Shown piece by piece: positions 46,317 through 54,203 of a stretch of DNA of 64,000 bases. The notes under the pieces were generated by a model. The model did not search any database. It saw only the letters and a list, made by a program, of their open reading frames with translations, and had not been told where the DNA came from. The DNA is from Rhodoferax sp. OV413. Its GTDB lineage: Bacteria > Pseudomonadota > Gammaproteobacteria > Burkholderiales > Burkholderiaceae_C. The position numbers and the translations under genes are program-made. The first letter of the stretch is position 1, and each line of letters opens with the position of its first letter. The stretch spans positions 1 through 64,000 of the forward strand of contig CAMAWD010000025.1 in NCBI GenBank assembly GCA_945861785.1. The letters are read 5' to 3'.

Positions 46317-48034
46317 GCGCCGCGCCGCGTTGGGCCTGGGCGCCGGGCGTCGCCACCCTGCTCGGCTACCAGCGCGCCTGGCTGCTGCGGGATCTGGCTG
46401 CCGGGCTCGTGCTGACCGCGATCCTGGTGCCGGTGGGCATGGGCTACGCCGAGGCGTCGGGCCTGCCGGCGATCTACGGCATGTACGCCACCATCGTGCC
46501 ACTGGTGGCCTACGCGCTTTTCGGGCCCAGCCGCATCATGGTGCTGGGGCCGGACTCCACGCTGGCGGCAGTCATCGCGGCGCTGATCCTGCCGCTGGCT
46601 GGGGGCAGCGTCGAGCGCGCGGTCGCACTGGCCGGCATGCTGGCCATCCTGTCGGGCAGTTGCTCGCTGCTGATCGGCTTCGCGCGGCTGGGCCTGGTGG
46701 CGGACCTGATCTCCAAGCCGATCCGCATCGGCTTCATGAACGCAATCGCGCTCACCGTGCTGATCGGGCAACTGCCCAAGATCTTCGGCTTCCAGGTGCG
46801 GGCGGACGACCTCCCTGAACGAACGCTGTCGCTTCTGGGTGGCATCGCGGAAGGACGCACCAACGCGGTGGCGCTGGCGATCGGTGGCGGCTGCCTCGCC
46901 ATCATCCTGGTGACCAAACGCTACCGCCCGCAATGGCCGGGCATCCTGATCGCGGTGGTGCTGGCGACCCTGGTCAGCGGCGAACTGGAGTTGGCCGGCA
47001 CCGCGCATCTGGCAGTGGTCGGCAGCCTGCCGCATGGCCTGCCCGCGTTCCGGTTTCCGCAAGTGACGCTGGATGACATCACCCAGCTGCTGCCTGGCGC
47101 GCTGATCATCTCCTTGCTGTCGTTCGCCGACACCAGCGTGTTGTCGCGCTCGCTGGCGCAGCGGGGTGGCTACCGGGTCAACCAGAACCAGGAGATGCTG
47201 GCCCTTGGCGTGGCCAACCTTGCGGCCGGCCTGTTCCAGGGCTTCTCGATCAGCAGCAGCGCATCACGCACACCGGTAGCCGAATCGGCCGGTGCCCGGA
47301 CCCAGGTGACCGGCCTGGTCGGGGCGCTGGCGATCGCATTGCTGTTGCTGTTTGCACCGAACCTGCTGCGCGACCTGCCCAGCGCAGCCCTTGGCGCGGT
47401 GGTCGTGGCGGCCTGCCTGTCTTTCGCCGACCTGCCCGCAATGTGGCGCCTGCTGCGGCTTCGCCCCATGGAATTCGCACTGTCTGTGAGCAGCTTCCTG
47501 GGTGTGGCATTCGTGGGTGTGATCGAGGGCATCTTCATCACCGTCGCACTGGCGATGGTGGTGCTGGTCTGGAATACCTGGCACCCCTATTTCGCGGTGC
47601 TGGCCCGGGTCGACGGAATCAAGGGTTTTCATGATCTGAGCCGCCACCCGGACGCACGACCGGTGCCGGGCCTGGTGCTTTTCCGCTGGGACGCCCAGCT
47701 GTTTTTCGCCAATGCAGAGATCTTTCGCGAGCAGGTGAACAACGCGGTGGCCCTGGCAAGCACGCCGGTGCGGCGCGTGGTGGTGGCCGCAGACGCCATT
47801 ACCGACATCGACATCACCGCCGCTGATGCACTCACCGCCCTGTACCTTGAACTGCAACAGCAGGGCATCGAGTTGTGGTTTGCCGGGCTGAAGGGCCTGG
47901 CCATGGACCGCCTGCGCCACTACGGCACGCTGGCCGTCATCGGCGAGGACATCTTCGCGCCCACCGTCGGGCGGGCCGTCAACATGTACCGCGAGAAGTA
48001 CCCTGTCGACTGGAAAGATTGGGACGAGGTCTGA
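46313..48034 (+). CDS. SulP-family anion transporter with STAS domain
   Basis: This is a 573-residue inner-membrane carrier of the SulP (SLC26) family. The N-terminal LLRDLAAGLVLTAILVPVGMGYAEASGLP is the first core helix. GFSISSSASRTPVAESAGART is the conserved anion-site region. Around ten to twelve helices end near residue 430, then a cytoplasmic STAS domain (LFRWDAQLFFANAEIFREQV). Annotated family members carry sulfate, bicarbonate or dicarboxylates. Coupling to a DUF47 gene is unusual and could mean it works with phosphate uptake. The anion is not determined. Confidence 0.9.
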   Translation: MSAAPRWAWAPGVATLLGYQRAWLLRDLAAGLVLTAILVPVGMGYAEASGLPAIYGMYATIVPLVAYALFGPSRIMVLGPDSTLAAVIAALILPLAGGSVERAVALAGMLAILSGSCSLLIGFARLGLVADLISKPIRIGFMNAIALTVLIGQLPKIFGFQVRADDLPERTLSLLGGIAEGRTNAVALAIGGGCLAIILVTKRYRPQWPGILIAVVLATLVSGELELAGTAHLAVVGSLPHGLPAFRFPQVTLDDITQLLPGALIISLLSFADTSVLSRSLAQRGGYRVNQNQEMLALGVANLAAGLFQGFSISSSASRTPVAESAGARTQVTGLVGALAIALLLLFAPNLLRDLPSAALGAVVVAACLSFADLPAMWRLLRLRPMEFALSVSSFLGVAFVGVIEGIFITVALAMVVLVWNTWHPYFAVLARVDGIKGFHDLSRHPDARPVPGLVLFRWDAQLFFANAEIFREQVNNAVALASTPVRRVVVAADAITDIDITAADALTALYLELQQQGIELWFAGLKGLAMDRLRHYGTLAVIGEDIFAPTVGRAVNMYREKYPVDWKDWDEV

Positions 48035-48085
48035 CACTGGCGCTGCATGCCGTTCACGTGGCGTGCCACCAGACCGGCGATGCAC

Positions 48086-48111
48086 AGCCTGCGCCCGCGT
48101 AGCAGGCTTTC
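48086..48111 (+). terminator. Candidate intrinsic terminator after the SulP gene
   Basis: AGCCTGC, a 9-base loop, then GCAGGCT followed by TTTC forms a 7-bp GC-rich stem. It is 52 bases after the SulP stop, at the junction with the convergent aldo/keto reductase gene. The T run is short, so strength is uncertain. Confidence 0.45.
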
Positions 48112-49111
48112 AGGCAAACTTCCACTTCATCCAGGCCGCAGTGTTGAAGAAACTCGCCACCACGCTGCCCGGCGTCACCAGGTCGTCACAGGCCTGGCGC
48201 AACTCGTCGGTCAGCAGCATGTCGGCCACCGGCAAGGCCTGCTCGAGCTGGGCCAGCGTGCGCGGACCGATGATGGGCGCGGTCACGCCCGGCTGGTCCT
48301 TGACCCACAGGTAGGCCAGTTGTGCCGGGTCGTGTCCGGCGGCGCGCGCCAGGGCGGCAAACTGCAGACCAACCTCGACACCACGGCGCGTCACACGCTC
48401 GGCGTAGATGCCACCGCGCAGCGTGGCCCGGCTGTCTGTGGGCGCATCGACGGCGGACGAATACCGCCCGGCCAGCATGCCCATGGCCATGGGTGACCAG
48501 GTCAACAAGGCCACGCCATGTTTCTGGCAGGCGGGCACCAGTTCGTTTTCAACGCGCCGCTCCAGCAGGTTGTAGGGCGACTGCTCGCTGGCAAAACGCA
48601 CCAGGTTGTTGCGTTCGCTGACACGCAGGCCCTCCACCACCTGCCATGCCGGCGTGGTGCTGGTGCCGATGTAGCGCACCTTGCCATCCCGCACCAGCGT
48701 GTCAAGGGCATGCAGGGTTTCCTCCAGCGGGGTGTCCGGGTCTGGCCGATGGGTCTGGTACAGGTCGATGTAGTCGGTGTTCAGGCGGCGCAATGAATCT
48801 TCGCAGGCGCGCAGGATGTGGTGGCGCGTGAGACCGCGGTCGTTCACGCCTGCGCCGGTTGGATAGAACACCTTGGTGGCGATCAGCACGTCATCACGGC
48901 GCTTGCGCGTGCCCAGCCAGTTGCCGATCAGCCGCTCGGCCTCACCACCTGCGTAACTGTTGCTGGTGTCTATCAGGTTGATGCCCCCCGCTGCTGCGGC
49001 ATCCAGAATGGCCAGGCTCTCGGCCTGCGGCGTGGGGTTGGCCAAGTTGTCGGTGCCCAGCACCAGGCAGGAGACTTTCAGGCCGGTCCGGCCAAAGGGG
49101 CGGTATTGCAT
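48110..49111 (-). CDS. Aldo/keto reductase
   Basis: This is a 333-residue NADPH-dependent oxidoreductase with a TIM-barrel AKR fold. It begins [39 protein letters not shown] supplies catalytic Asp and Tyr, IATKVF the Lys, and [18 protein letters not shown] the His. It resembles YajO/Tas-type reductases of unknown natural aldehyde or sugar substrate. The SDR gene directly upstream on the same strand (18 bp away) suggests a two-gene operon. Confidence 0.93.
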   Translation of the reverse strand: MQYRPFGRTGLKVSCLVLGTDNLANPTPQAESLAILDAAAAGGINLIDTSNSYAGGEAERLIGNWLGTRKRRDDVLIATKVFYPTGAGVNDRGLTRHHILRACEDSLRRLNTDYIDLYQTHRPDPDTPLEETLHALDTLVRDGKVRYIGTSTTPAWQVVEGLRVSERNNLVRFASEQSPYNLLERRVENELVPACQKHGVALLTWSPMAMGMLAGRYSSAVDAPTDSRATLRGGIYAERVTRRGVEVGLQFAALARAAGHDPAQLAYLWVKDQPGVTAPIIGPRTLAQLEQALPVADMLLTDELRQACDDLVTPGSVVASFFNTAAWMKWKFA

Positions 49112-49129
49112 GGTGGCTTATTGCGTCCT

Positions 49130-49894
49130 CTATTGCGTGCTGTATCCGCCGTCTACATAGACCATGGCACCCGTCATGTAACTGGCGGCATCGCTGCACA
49201 GGAACACGGCGACCTGTGCGATTTCCTGGGGTTGCGCCAGCCGACCCATCGGCACCACGCGTTGCCCCATCTCTGCCGCCTGCGCATCATTCAAGGGCAC
49301 CACGCGCCCGGCGGCGCGCAGCATCGGGGTGTCCACCTCTCCGGGACAGACGCAGTTGAAACGCACCCCGTCGCGCGCCAGCTCCAGTGCAAACGTGCGC
49401 GTGACCTGGTGCACGGCCCCCTTGCTGCTTGCATAGGCCAGCGCCCCCGGGCCACCGAGCTCACCCCAGATGCTGCCGAAATTGACCACCACCCCGCCAC
49501 CATGCGCGCGCATATGGCGCGCCGCAGCGCGGCCCATGTAGAACACCCCGCCTGCATTGACAGCCATGGCACGTTGCCAGTCTTCGTTGCTGGTCTCGAT
49601 GCCCGTACGTCGGGCAATGGTGCCCGCCGCATTCACGACAGCGTCCAGACGCCCGGTGCGCGCAACCGCGTCGGCAACCACACGGTTGCAAAACTCCGGG
49701 TCGCTCACGTCGCCCACCATCGCGATGGCTCCGATCGCCTCGGCGGTCTGGGCAGCCAGCGCGGCGTTGGTGTCGACCACGAAGACATCGGCGCCAGCCT
49801 GGGCAAACAGGCGCGCGACCTGCGCACCCATGCCACTGGCACCACCTGTCACCAGGGCAGTGAAGTTGCTGAAATCGAATTTGACGTTTTTCAT
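49130..49894 (-). CDS. Short-chain dehydrogenase/reductase
   Basis: This is a 254-residue classical SDR. The coenzyme motif TALVTGGASGMGAQVARLF is near the N-terminus and VVNAAGTIAR is the NNAG equivalent. The catalytic Ser is in NFGSIWGELGG and the Tyr-Lys pair in AYASSKGAV. The C-terminal CPGEVDTPMLRAAG and GAMVYVDGGYSTQ complete the family pattern. ATG at 49894; an open frame upstream lacks SDR sequence. The substrate is unknown. It is likely co-transcribed with the aldo/keto reductase. Confidence 0.93.
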   Translation of the reverse strand: MKNVKFDFSNFTALVTGGASGMGAQVARLFAQAGADVFVVDTNAALAAQTAEAIGAIAMVGDVSDPEFCNRVVADAVARTGRLDAVVNAAGTIARRTGIETSNEDWQRAMAVNAGGVFYMGRAAARHMRAHGGGVVVNFGSIWGELGGPGALAYASSKGAVHQVTRTFALELARDGVRFNCVCPGEVDTPMLRAAGRVVPLNDAQAAEMGQRVVPMGRLAQPQEIAQVAVFLCSDAASYMTGAMVYVDGGYSTQ

Positions 49895-49940
49895 GGCGGT
49901 TGACTGGTTGGACGGAGCCGGGCCGGGGACCAACGCAGCA

Positions 49941-50189
49941 TCATACGTTCCCAACGCTGGCAGTCCCGCCGTCGTGGCCGGCCTGAACCCGACCTTGATC
50001 AACTGCGAACTTGATGCGGGCAGCGTCGGCGTTTTGGGGTCTGGCCATGCATTCAGTGAGCACAGCATTGGGTACCTTTCCCTGAACCTGGACAAACAGC
50101 GCGGGCAGCAGGTGCAACAGACCGAGCCGGCCAAGCGCAACCAATGGCCCGGCGTCGCTGACGACAACTCTAAGGGCCGAACTCGGCAA
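49941..50189 (-). pseudogene. Truncated DUF3368 (PIN-like) toxin gene
   Basis: The minus frame from TTG 50189 (GGAG seven bases upstream) reads VVVSDAGPLVALGRLGLLHL and NAVLTECMARPQNADAARIK, the N-terminal half of DUF3368 PIN-like toxins. It then loses similarity and stops. The family is usually about 150-160 residues and carries further acidic catalytic residues in the missing half. The first aspartate is present. It overlaps the end of the UPF0175 antitoxin gene, as intact pairs do. The product is probably inactive, leaving an orphan antitoxin. Confidence 0.65.
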
Positions 50190-50496
50190 GTTCGCGCTCC
50201 AATTCGCCGGGTTCAAGACGGATCACCGCGATGTCACGCCGGCCCAACTCGTCGATTATTTCGCTGTACGACACCCCGGCGATGCGCGCCGCCACCCCCA
50301 AGCTGATCTGCTCGTGGTCGTACAAACGCGCCGCCAGCTCCAGCCGAACCTCGCGCGTGTCCAGCCCGGCGGCCAACGGTACCGCCAGCATCACGGGCTC
50401 ACCCGATCGCACTACCAGCGATGGCTCGCCGCGCTCTGCACCTTCGAGCAAGCGCTGCGGCTGCCGGGCCAGATCTTCGACGGTAAGTGTGTGCAT
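50170..50496 (-). CDS. UPF0175 antitoxin
   Basis: This is a 108-residue protein with an N-terminal PHD-like segment (MHTLTVEDLARQPQRLLEGAERGEPSLVVRSGEPVML). The UPF0175 block AARLYDHEQISLGVAARIAGVS includes a helix-turn-helix. Proteins of this family are antitoxins paired with DUF3368 toxins. The ATG at 50496 has GGAG six bases upstream. The toxin frame that follows is truncated, so this may be the surviving half of a module; it could still act as a repressor or anti-toxin buffer. Confidence 0.8.
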   Translation of the reverse strand: MHTLTVEDLARQPQRLLEGAERGEPSLVVRSGEPVMLAVPLAAGLDTREVRLELAARLYDHEQISLGVAARIAGVSYSEIIDELGRRDIAVIRLEPGELERELAEFGP

Positions 50497-50593
50497 GGTG
50501 GGCTCCAACTGTGTGTGGCAGCAACAGCGAAAAACAGTGCCAGGCTCTGGTGCTGCGCAGGTGGCCTGATGGTTGTGCCGGTTGCAGGCCGGC

Positions 50594-50923
50594 TCAGCCA
50601 ATTGCCGTTGCAGGCAAAACCCCAGCCAGCCGGGAGTCGCCGTATGTCCGGATGACTTGCGAAATGATGATCTGGTAACCCGCCAGCCAGTTGCCTTGCG
50701 CGGCTTTCGCCTCGCGGTGCCTGGGATGCTCCACCAACTGTTGCAGTGCTTCGAGTGATTCCCAATAATAGACATTGGAAACCAGCCCGGTTTGCGGGTT
50801 TTCCCAGGTCTCTTCGCCAAGGTAGCCTGGGAGACCTTTTGCGATCGCGGCGATCTGCTGGTCGAGCGTGTGAAACGCGGCGTCGAACTGTTTCTTGGCG
50901 AAGATGAATGTGGCGGAGTACAT
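50594..50923 (-). CDS. ABM-type (antibiotic biosynthesis monooxygenase-like) protein
   Basis: This is a 109-residue dimeric alpha+beta-barrel candidate. MYSATFIFAKKQFDAAFHTLDQQI is the first strand-helix unit. GYLGEETWENPQTGLVSNVYYWESLEALQQLVEHPRHREAKA is a typical ABM core with the W-x-S/D-x-E-A-x pattern. The family includes heme-degrading and quinone-forming enzymes and stress proteins; the reaction here is unknown. The start is ATG 50923. It stands alone between the toxin-antitoxin remnants. Confidence 0.8.
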   Translation of the reverse strand: MYSATFIFAKKQFDAAFHTLDQQIAAIAKGLPGYLGEETWENPQTGLVSNVYYWESLEALQQLVEHPRHREAKAAQGNWLAGYQIIISQVIRTYGDSRLAGVLPATAIG

Positions 50924-50941
50924 CGGTGTCTGTGTGAGGCA

Positions 50942-51263
50942 GTTTGGGGCTGGCGGGCGCGGGTCCAGGATTGTCGCGCCGTTTGCGCCCCTCCCGGCGT
51001 GCCCGAAAAAGCGGTTCAGTCGGGCCAGGTCGACCCCCAGCACATCGAGCTGTGCCGGGTCGACAAGTTGCTGGCGCTGGCTGATCACCGCCACCTTTAC
51101 AACGCGTGCGCTTCGCTGCCAGGGCCGCGTCGGTCACAACTCCCACCAGCACGGCCTGTGCGCCTGTGGCCACCAGCGCCTGTATGCAACGCCAAAACAG
51201 AAGGGTATCTCGCCATGCCAGACAAGCCTGAAACCACACAAGGTCCGTTGTGCCTGGACATCC
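50942..51263. other. Intergenic stretch, no gene recognised
   Basis: No frame on either strand shows a recognisable family or a good start with ribosome site. Stop-free stretches here are GC-rich shadows. It leads into a DJ-1/PfpI fragment and is probably decayed sequence. Confidence 0.5.
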
Positions 51264-51430
51264 TGCGGGGGCCGGAGTGCCCTGCTGGCCCGCGCCGGTT
51301 TGCTGCGCGGACGGCAGGCCGCCTCCCCCTGGACTTTCATGGCCCCGGTCCTGCGTCAGGACAACAGCGTGAAATTTGTCAGCCACCGGCCGTGGATCCA
51401 CGACGGGCCAATATGGACTTGCGACTCCCC
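51264..51430 (+). pseudogene. Fragment of a DJ-1/PfpI-family gene
   Basis: In one plus frame, SALLARAGLLRGRQAAS and VSHRPWIHDGPIWT match the middle of DJ-1/PfpI proteins, where the catalytic cysteine block (CTGALLLARAGLLDGRRAT) is followed by a W-V-D-D-G-x-x-W-T strand. The cysteine block itself is altered to SCGGRSALLARAG. There is no start, no N-terminal domain, and the match ends at about 51420. A dead fragment is the best explanation. Confidence 0.55.
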
Positions 51431-51503
51431 GGTGCACGCCACAGAAAACGCTGGCGCGGCGCGGCGGCGGGCAACCCGCCGTAGCCAAATGGAGCCAAGC
51501 GGG

Positions 51504-51554
51504 TTGCCAAGCGAAGGACCGCGCGGTAATATTCTTACTCTTGAAAGTAAGAAT
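51504..51554 (+). promoter_or_regulatory. Promoter and autoregulatory operator of VapBC module 1
   Basis: TTGCCA (51504-51509), a 17-base spacer, then TAATAT (51527-51532) form a good sigma-70 promoter. Overlapping the -10 is a perfect inverted repeat ATTCTTAC, 8-base spacer, GTAAGAAT (51531-51554), ending 1 base before the antitoxin ATG. Binding of the VapB-VapC complex here would block the promoter and the ribosome site. Confidence 0.62.
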
Positions 51555-51555
51555 C

Positions 51556-51795
51556 ATGAAAATCACCAGCAAAGGCCAGGTCACCATTCCACAGTCGGTT
51601 CGTGAACAAGCCGGGCTGCACCCGCACAGCGAGGTGGAGTTTGAAGTCCGCCCGAATGGCGAAGTCGTCATCCGCCCGCTCACCAAACCAGCTGCCACCC
51701 TGAGAAGTGCTTTTGAGCGGGTTCGCGGCAGCGCCAATGCAAAAGCGTTCAAGGGCATGGGCACGGATGAATTCATGGCGTTCCTGCGCGGATAG
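51556..51795 (+). CDS. AbrB-type antitoxin (VapB), module 1
   Basis: This is a 79-residue antitoxin with an N-terminal swapped-hairpin DNA-binding fold (MKITSKGQVTIPQSVREQAG). The basic residues and VTIP turn are diagnostic of AbrB/MazE-type proteins. The acidic/flexible C-terminus (SAFERVRGSANAKAFKGMGT) would wrap the toxin. It is three bases upstream of the PIN toxin gene. It neutralises that toxin and probably represses its own promoter through the palindrome. Confidence 0.9.
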   Translation: MKITSKGQVTIPQSVREQAGLHPHSEVEFEVRPNGEVVIRPLTKPAATLRSAFERVRGSANAKAFKGMGTDEFMAFLRG

Positions 51796-51798
51796 GCC

Positions 51799-52266
51799 AT
51801 GGCTTCGGGCGTGGCCAGACAAGTGCGCGAACCCGATTTGCGCTACCTCCCCCTGCCAGCCACTGCCGGGACACTTGTGGACAGCTGCATTCTGATAGAC
51901 GTGCTGGCCGATGACCCGAAGTGGGCAGACTGGTCGCTCGACCAGCTCGATATCTGTGGTCAGCGCGCGCCACTGGTCATCAACCCGATCATCCTGGCAG
52001 AAGTCAGCCCGCGGTACGAGCGCGCGTCCGACCTGGAAACCGCGCTGGCAGCCCTGCCGCTGGTGCGCGAGCCGCTGCCCTGGGATGCCGCTTTTCTGGC
52101 TGGGCAGGCGTTCAAGGTCTACCGGCTGAGCAAGGGTGCCAAGACCTCCCCCATGCCCGACTTTTACATCGGCGCGCATGCCATCGTGCGCAATCTGCAG
52201 TTGCTGACACGCGATGCCGCACGTTACCGGAGCTACTTTCCCAGGCTGAAGATCGTCGCACCCTGA
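51799..52266 (+). CDS. PIN-domain toxin (VapC), module 1
   Basis: This is a 155-residue ribonuclease toxin of the PIN family. Acidic residues forming the metal site are visible: Asp28 in TLVDSCILIDVLADD, Glu68 in IILAEVSPRY and Asp121 in MPDFYIGAHAIV. The last block LTRDAARYRSYFPRLKIV holds the fourth acidic position. About 20 extra residues precede the first strand, so a later start is possible, though ATG 51799 is the one next to the antitoxin stop. It would cleave RNA, commonly tRNA, when VapB is lost. Confidence 0.9.
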   Translation: MASGVARQVREPDLRYLPLPATAGTLVDSCILIDVLADDPKWADWSLDQLDICGQRAPLVINPIILAEVSPRYERASDLETALAALPLVREPLPWDAAFLAGQAFKVYRLSKGAKTSPMPDFYIGAHAIVRNLQLLTRDAARYRSYFPRLKIVAP

Positions 52267-52455
52267 CCGCGGCTGCGTCCTGATGGGCACCTTCCTCTCC
52301 GATGGCAGCCCGTCGGCAGAGCCGGCAATAGCGCCAACTCAATCCCTCTTGACAAGCGCGGGGACATCCTGACACAGGGGTTTGACGTGACCCACTTTGA
52401 GGACAGAGGCCCGCCATGACAGCGACCGGCCCTCGCTCCATGCCAGGACCCGCTG
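52267..52455. other. Short stretch without a recognised gene
   Basis: No coding signal was recognised between the VapC 1 stop and the Bug remnant. The sequence around 52350-52420 looks unlike its surroundings, but I cannot match it to a named insertion-sequence end. Confidence 0.4.
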
Positions 52456-52575
52456 TTTGCCTGGTCTGCCTTGATCCCCGCTTGTTTGATCACCGACTTG
52501 TACAACTCGAAGTCATCAGTGACGAGCGTCTTGAAATCCTTGGGATTGGGGTTCGCGGCCTGCCGGAAACGACAT
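52456..52575 (-). pseudogene. C-terminal fragment of a Bug/TctC binding protein
   Basis: The minus frame reads ANPNPKDFKTLVTDDFELYK, then SVIKQAGIKADQA, which is the usual C-terminus of Bug receptors (…F-x-x-Y/W-x-x-V-I-x-x-A-G-I-K-A-D). Only about 35 residues survive, with no start or signal sequence. It abuts the operator of VapBC module 2, suggesting that module inserted into or replaced a Bug gene. Confidence 0.6.
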
Positions 52576-52607
52576 TCGCCGGGTAATCCGGGTCCACGGC
52601 CGAGTTG

Positions 52608-52631
52608 GATATACTGTATTTTTAGTATATC
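52608..52631. promoter_or_regulatory. Operator palindrome of VapBC module 2
   Basis: GATATACT, 8-base spacer, AGTATATC: a perfect inverted repeat ending 16 bases before the antitoxin start. The AT-rich arms contain TATACT, a possible -10. The arm and spacer lengths (8-8-8) are the same as in module 1, but the sequence differs. Confidence 0.55.
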
Positions 52632-52647
52632 TAACCGGAGATGGATC

Positions 52648-52893
52648 ATGCAAGTTGCCAAATGGGGGAACAGCCTGGCGGTGCGATTGCCCGTGGCCCT
52701 GGTGCAGGAGCTCGGAATTTCCGATGGCGACGAGTTGTTGTTGCAACCAGCGCCACGCAAGGCAAAGCAGCCAGCCCGCGTGACCGTGGTGCGCCAGCCT
52801 GGAAAGCTGGAGCAGCTACAGGCCGTGCGCAGGCTTCGCGCGCCCTGGCCGGCCGACTTTGCCTTTGACCGCGACGAGGCCAACGCGCGGTGA
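52648..52893 (+). CDS. AbrB-type antitoxin (VapB), module 2
   Basis: This is an 81-residue antitoxin beginning MQVAKWGNSLAVRLPVALVQELG, the classic AbrB/MazE DNA-binding hairpin (K-W-G-N-S-L-A-V-R-L-P). The C-terminus (WPADFAFDRDEANAR) is the toxin-binding tail. A GGAG site lies 8 bases upstream. It overlaps the toxin GTG by 4 bp (GTGA). It differs from antitoxin 1 in both halves, so cross-neutralisation is unlikely. Confidence 0.92.
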   Translation: MQVAKWGNSLAVRLPVALVQELGISDGDELLLQPAPRKAKQPARVTVVRQPGKLEQLQAVRRLRAPWPADFAFDRDEANAR

Positions 52894-53306
52894 GAACGTT
52901 CATCGACACCAATGTGCTGATCTACTGGGTCGATGACAGCGCGCGTGCCGATACGGTCGAGCAACTGCTGGCGGGCGAGAGTGTCGTCAGCGTTCAGGTG
53001 CTCAATGAGTTTGCCAATGTACTGCGCAAAAAGCGCGCCATGCCACTGGCAGATATCCGGTTCCTGAGCAACACCCTGATCAACAGTTGCGAGGTGTATG
53101 ACCTCAGCGTCCGTACGCACCAGTCGGCATTGGCCTTGATGGGGCGCTACAAGCTGTCCTTGTACGACGCCAACAGCGTTGCTGCGGCGGGCCTCAGCAA
53201 CTGTGCTGTTTTGTACAACGAGGACATGCAAGACGGGCTCAACATCAAATTGCCCGAGCCGGGTGGTGCAAGCGCGCTGTCGATTCGCAATCCGTTCCGG
53301 ATCTGA
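52890..53306 (+). CDS. PIN-domain toxin (VapC), module 2
   Basis: This is a 138-residue PIN ribonuclease. Asp6 in MRTFIDTNVLIYWVDD, Glu40 in VLNEFANVLRKK, Asp93 in LSLYDANSVAAA and Asp112 in YNEDMQDGL give the four-acid active site. Length is normal. The GTG start overlaps the antitoxin stop by 4 bp. All catalytic residues are intact, so the module is probably functional. Confidence 0.93.
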   Translation: MRTFIDTNVLIYWVDDSARADTVEQLLAGESVVSVQVLNEFANVLRKKRAMPLADIRFLSNTLINSCEVYDLSVRTHQSALALMGRYKLSLYDANSVAAAGLSNCAVLYNEDMQDGLNIKLPEPGGASALSIRNPFRI

Positions 53307-53365
53307 CGCTGGCAGTGCGGTTCCCATGAGCGTCAGCAGTCCTGGTCGTCATCGCGGCTGGAGGG

Positions 53366-53775
53366 CTATAACAAGAGCTTGCCCGATGGCCCCAGAAACC
53401 GTGCAGCGGCAGCCATCAGCCCCACGAACTGCCCGTTGCCCGGCCCTTGCGCCATCGCGTTACCACGCAGTGCGCTGGCAAACGATGCCGCCATCGTGGG
53501 ATCCGTCTGGCCGTACAAGGCCGCCAACCGCTCCACGGTATCGGGTGCCGGCACCGGCAGCAGCGACGGCGACCAGTTGCCCACCGGCACCGCGCCACGC
53601 AGCATCAAAGGCAGATGTGTACTGAGCGCCATGCCCAGGCCGTCGGTGGCACCAGGCAACTGCGCGATCGCCCGGTTGAGCCAGCCGCTGGCTGCTGGGT
53701 AAGGCTGCTCGGCACCACTCTCCAGCATGTTCTGGCCGTCGAAGTGGGATCGCCTTGCGCCGTTGCACCATGACT
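53366..53775 (-). pseudogene. Fragment of a DUF1501 gene
   Basis: The minus frame contains RSHFDGQNMLESGAEQPY, GWLNRAIAQLPGATDGLGMAL and LPLMLRGAVPVGNWSPSLLP, the characteristic central part of DUF1501 proteins. It has no proper N-terminus, and the C-terminal half (normally with the D-T-G-G-W-D-T-H block) is missing; a stop follows at 53366. A complete protein would be about 400 residues. It is clearly broken at both ends. Confidence 0.65.
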
Positions 53776-53829
53776 TACCTCCGCTGGAATTCTGTACTGG
53801 CCAGCAGCAGGGTCAACCCCTGCAGCGGG

Positions 53830-53952
53830 CTCTCTGTACGATCCACCGCCTCGTTGGTGAACCCGGCCAACGACGCCCGCGCCATGGACGATACGCTGCG
53901 CGGCCTGGGCTTTACCGTGGTGAACTTGCGCGACGGGCAGAACGAGCCGATC
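53830..53952 (+). pseudogene. Fragment of a caspase-like (C14) gene
   Basis: One plus frame reads NPANDARAMDDTLRGLGFTV followed by VNLRDGQNEPI and a stop. The N-P-x-N-D-A-x-A-M-x-x-x-L-x-x-L-G-F block is a hallmark of bacterial caspase-like peptidases near their N-terminus. Neither the preceding A-L-V-I-G strand nor the His/Cys catalytic residues are present. It abuts the MazE remnant. Confidence 0.5.
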
Positions 53953-54203
53953 TGAAGCTGATAGCCATCGGTAACTCACGTGGAGTGTGCCTTCCGCAAA
54001 TCTTGCTGCGCCGATACGGAATGGCCGACCAAGTGACGATCGAGCAACTCCCCGAAGGCCTGTTACTGCGCGGCACTGCGACGCCGAAGTTGTCGCTCAA
54101 GCAGACCTTTGCCGAGATGGCGCGCGAGCAGGCCGCGGCCAAAGAGGATTGGAGCGATCTTGACAGCACCGCTGCTGACGGACTGGATCGCGTGACATGG
54201 TGA
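53952..54203 (+). pseudogene. MazE/AbrB-type antitoxin lacking a normal start
   Basis: The frame LKLIAIGNSRGVCLPQILLRRYG has the AbrB/MazE fold signature (I-G-N-S-R-G-x-x-x-P). The C-terminal tail SLKQTFAEMAREQAAAKEDW has typical antitoxin composition. No ATG, GTG or TTG lies in frame near the beginning; only CTG 53952 does. Upstream sequence belongs to the caspase-like fragment, so a recombination event seems to have removed the start codon. The 3' end overlaps the toxin remnant by 7 bp. Confidence 0.65.

Noticed and set aside
52267-52455. Possible insertion-sequence end between VapBC module 1 and the Bug fragment
   Set aside because: No transposase frame, no identifiable terminal inverted repeats and no target duplication could be shown.
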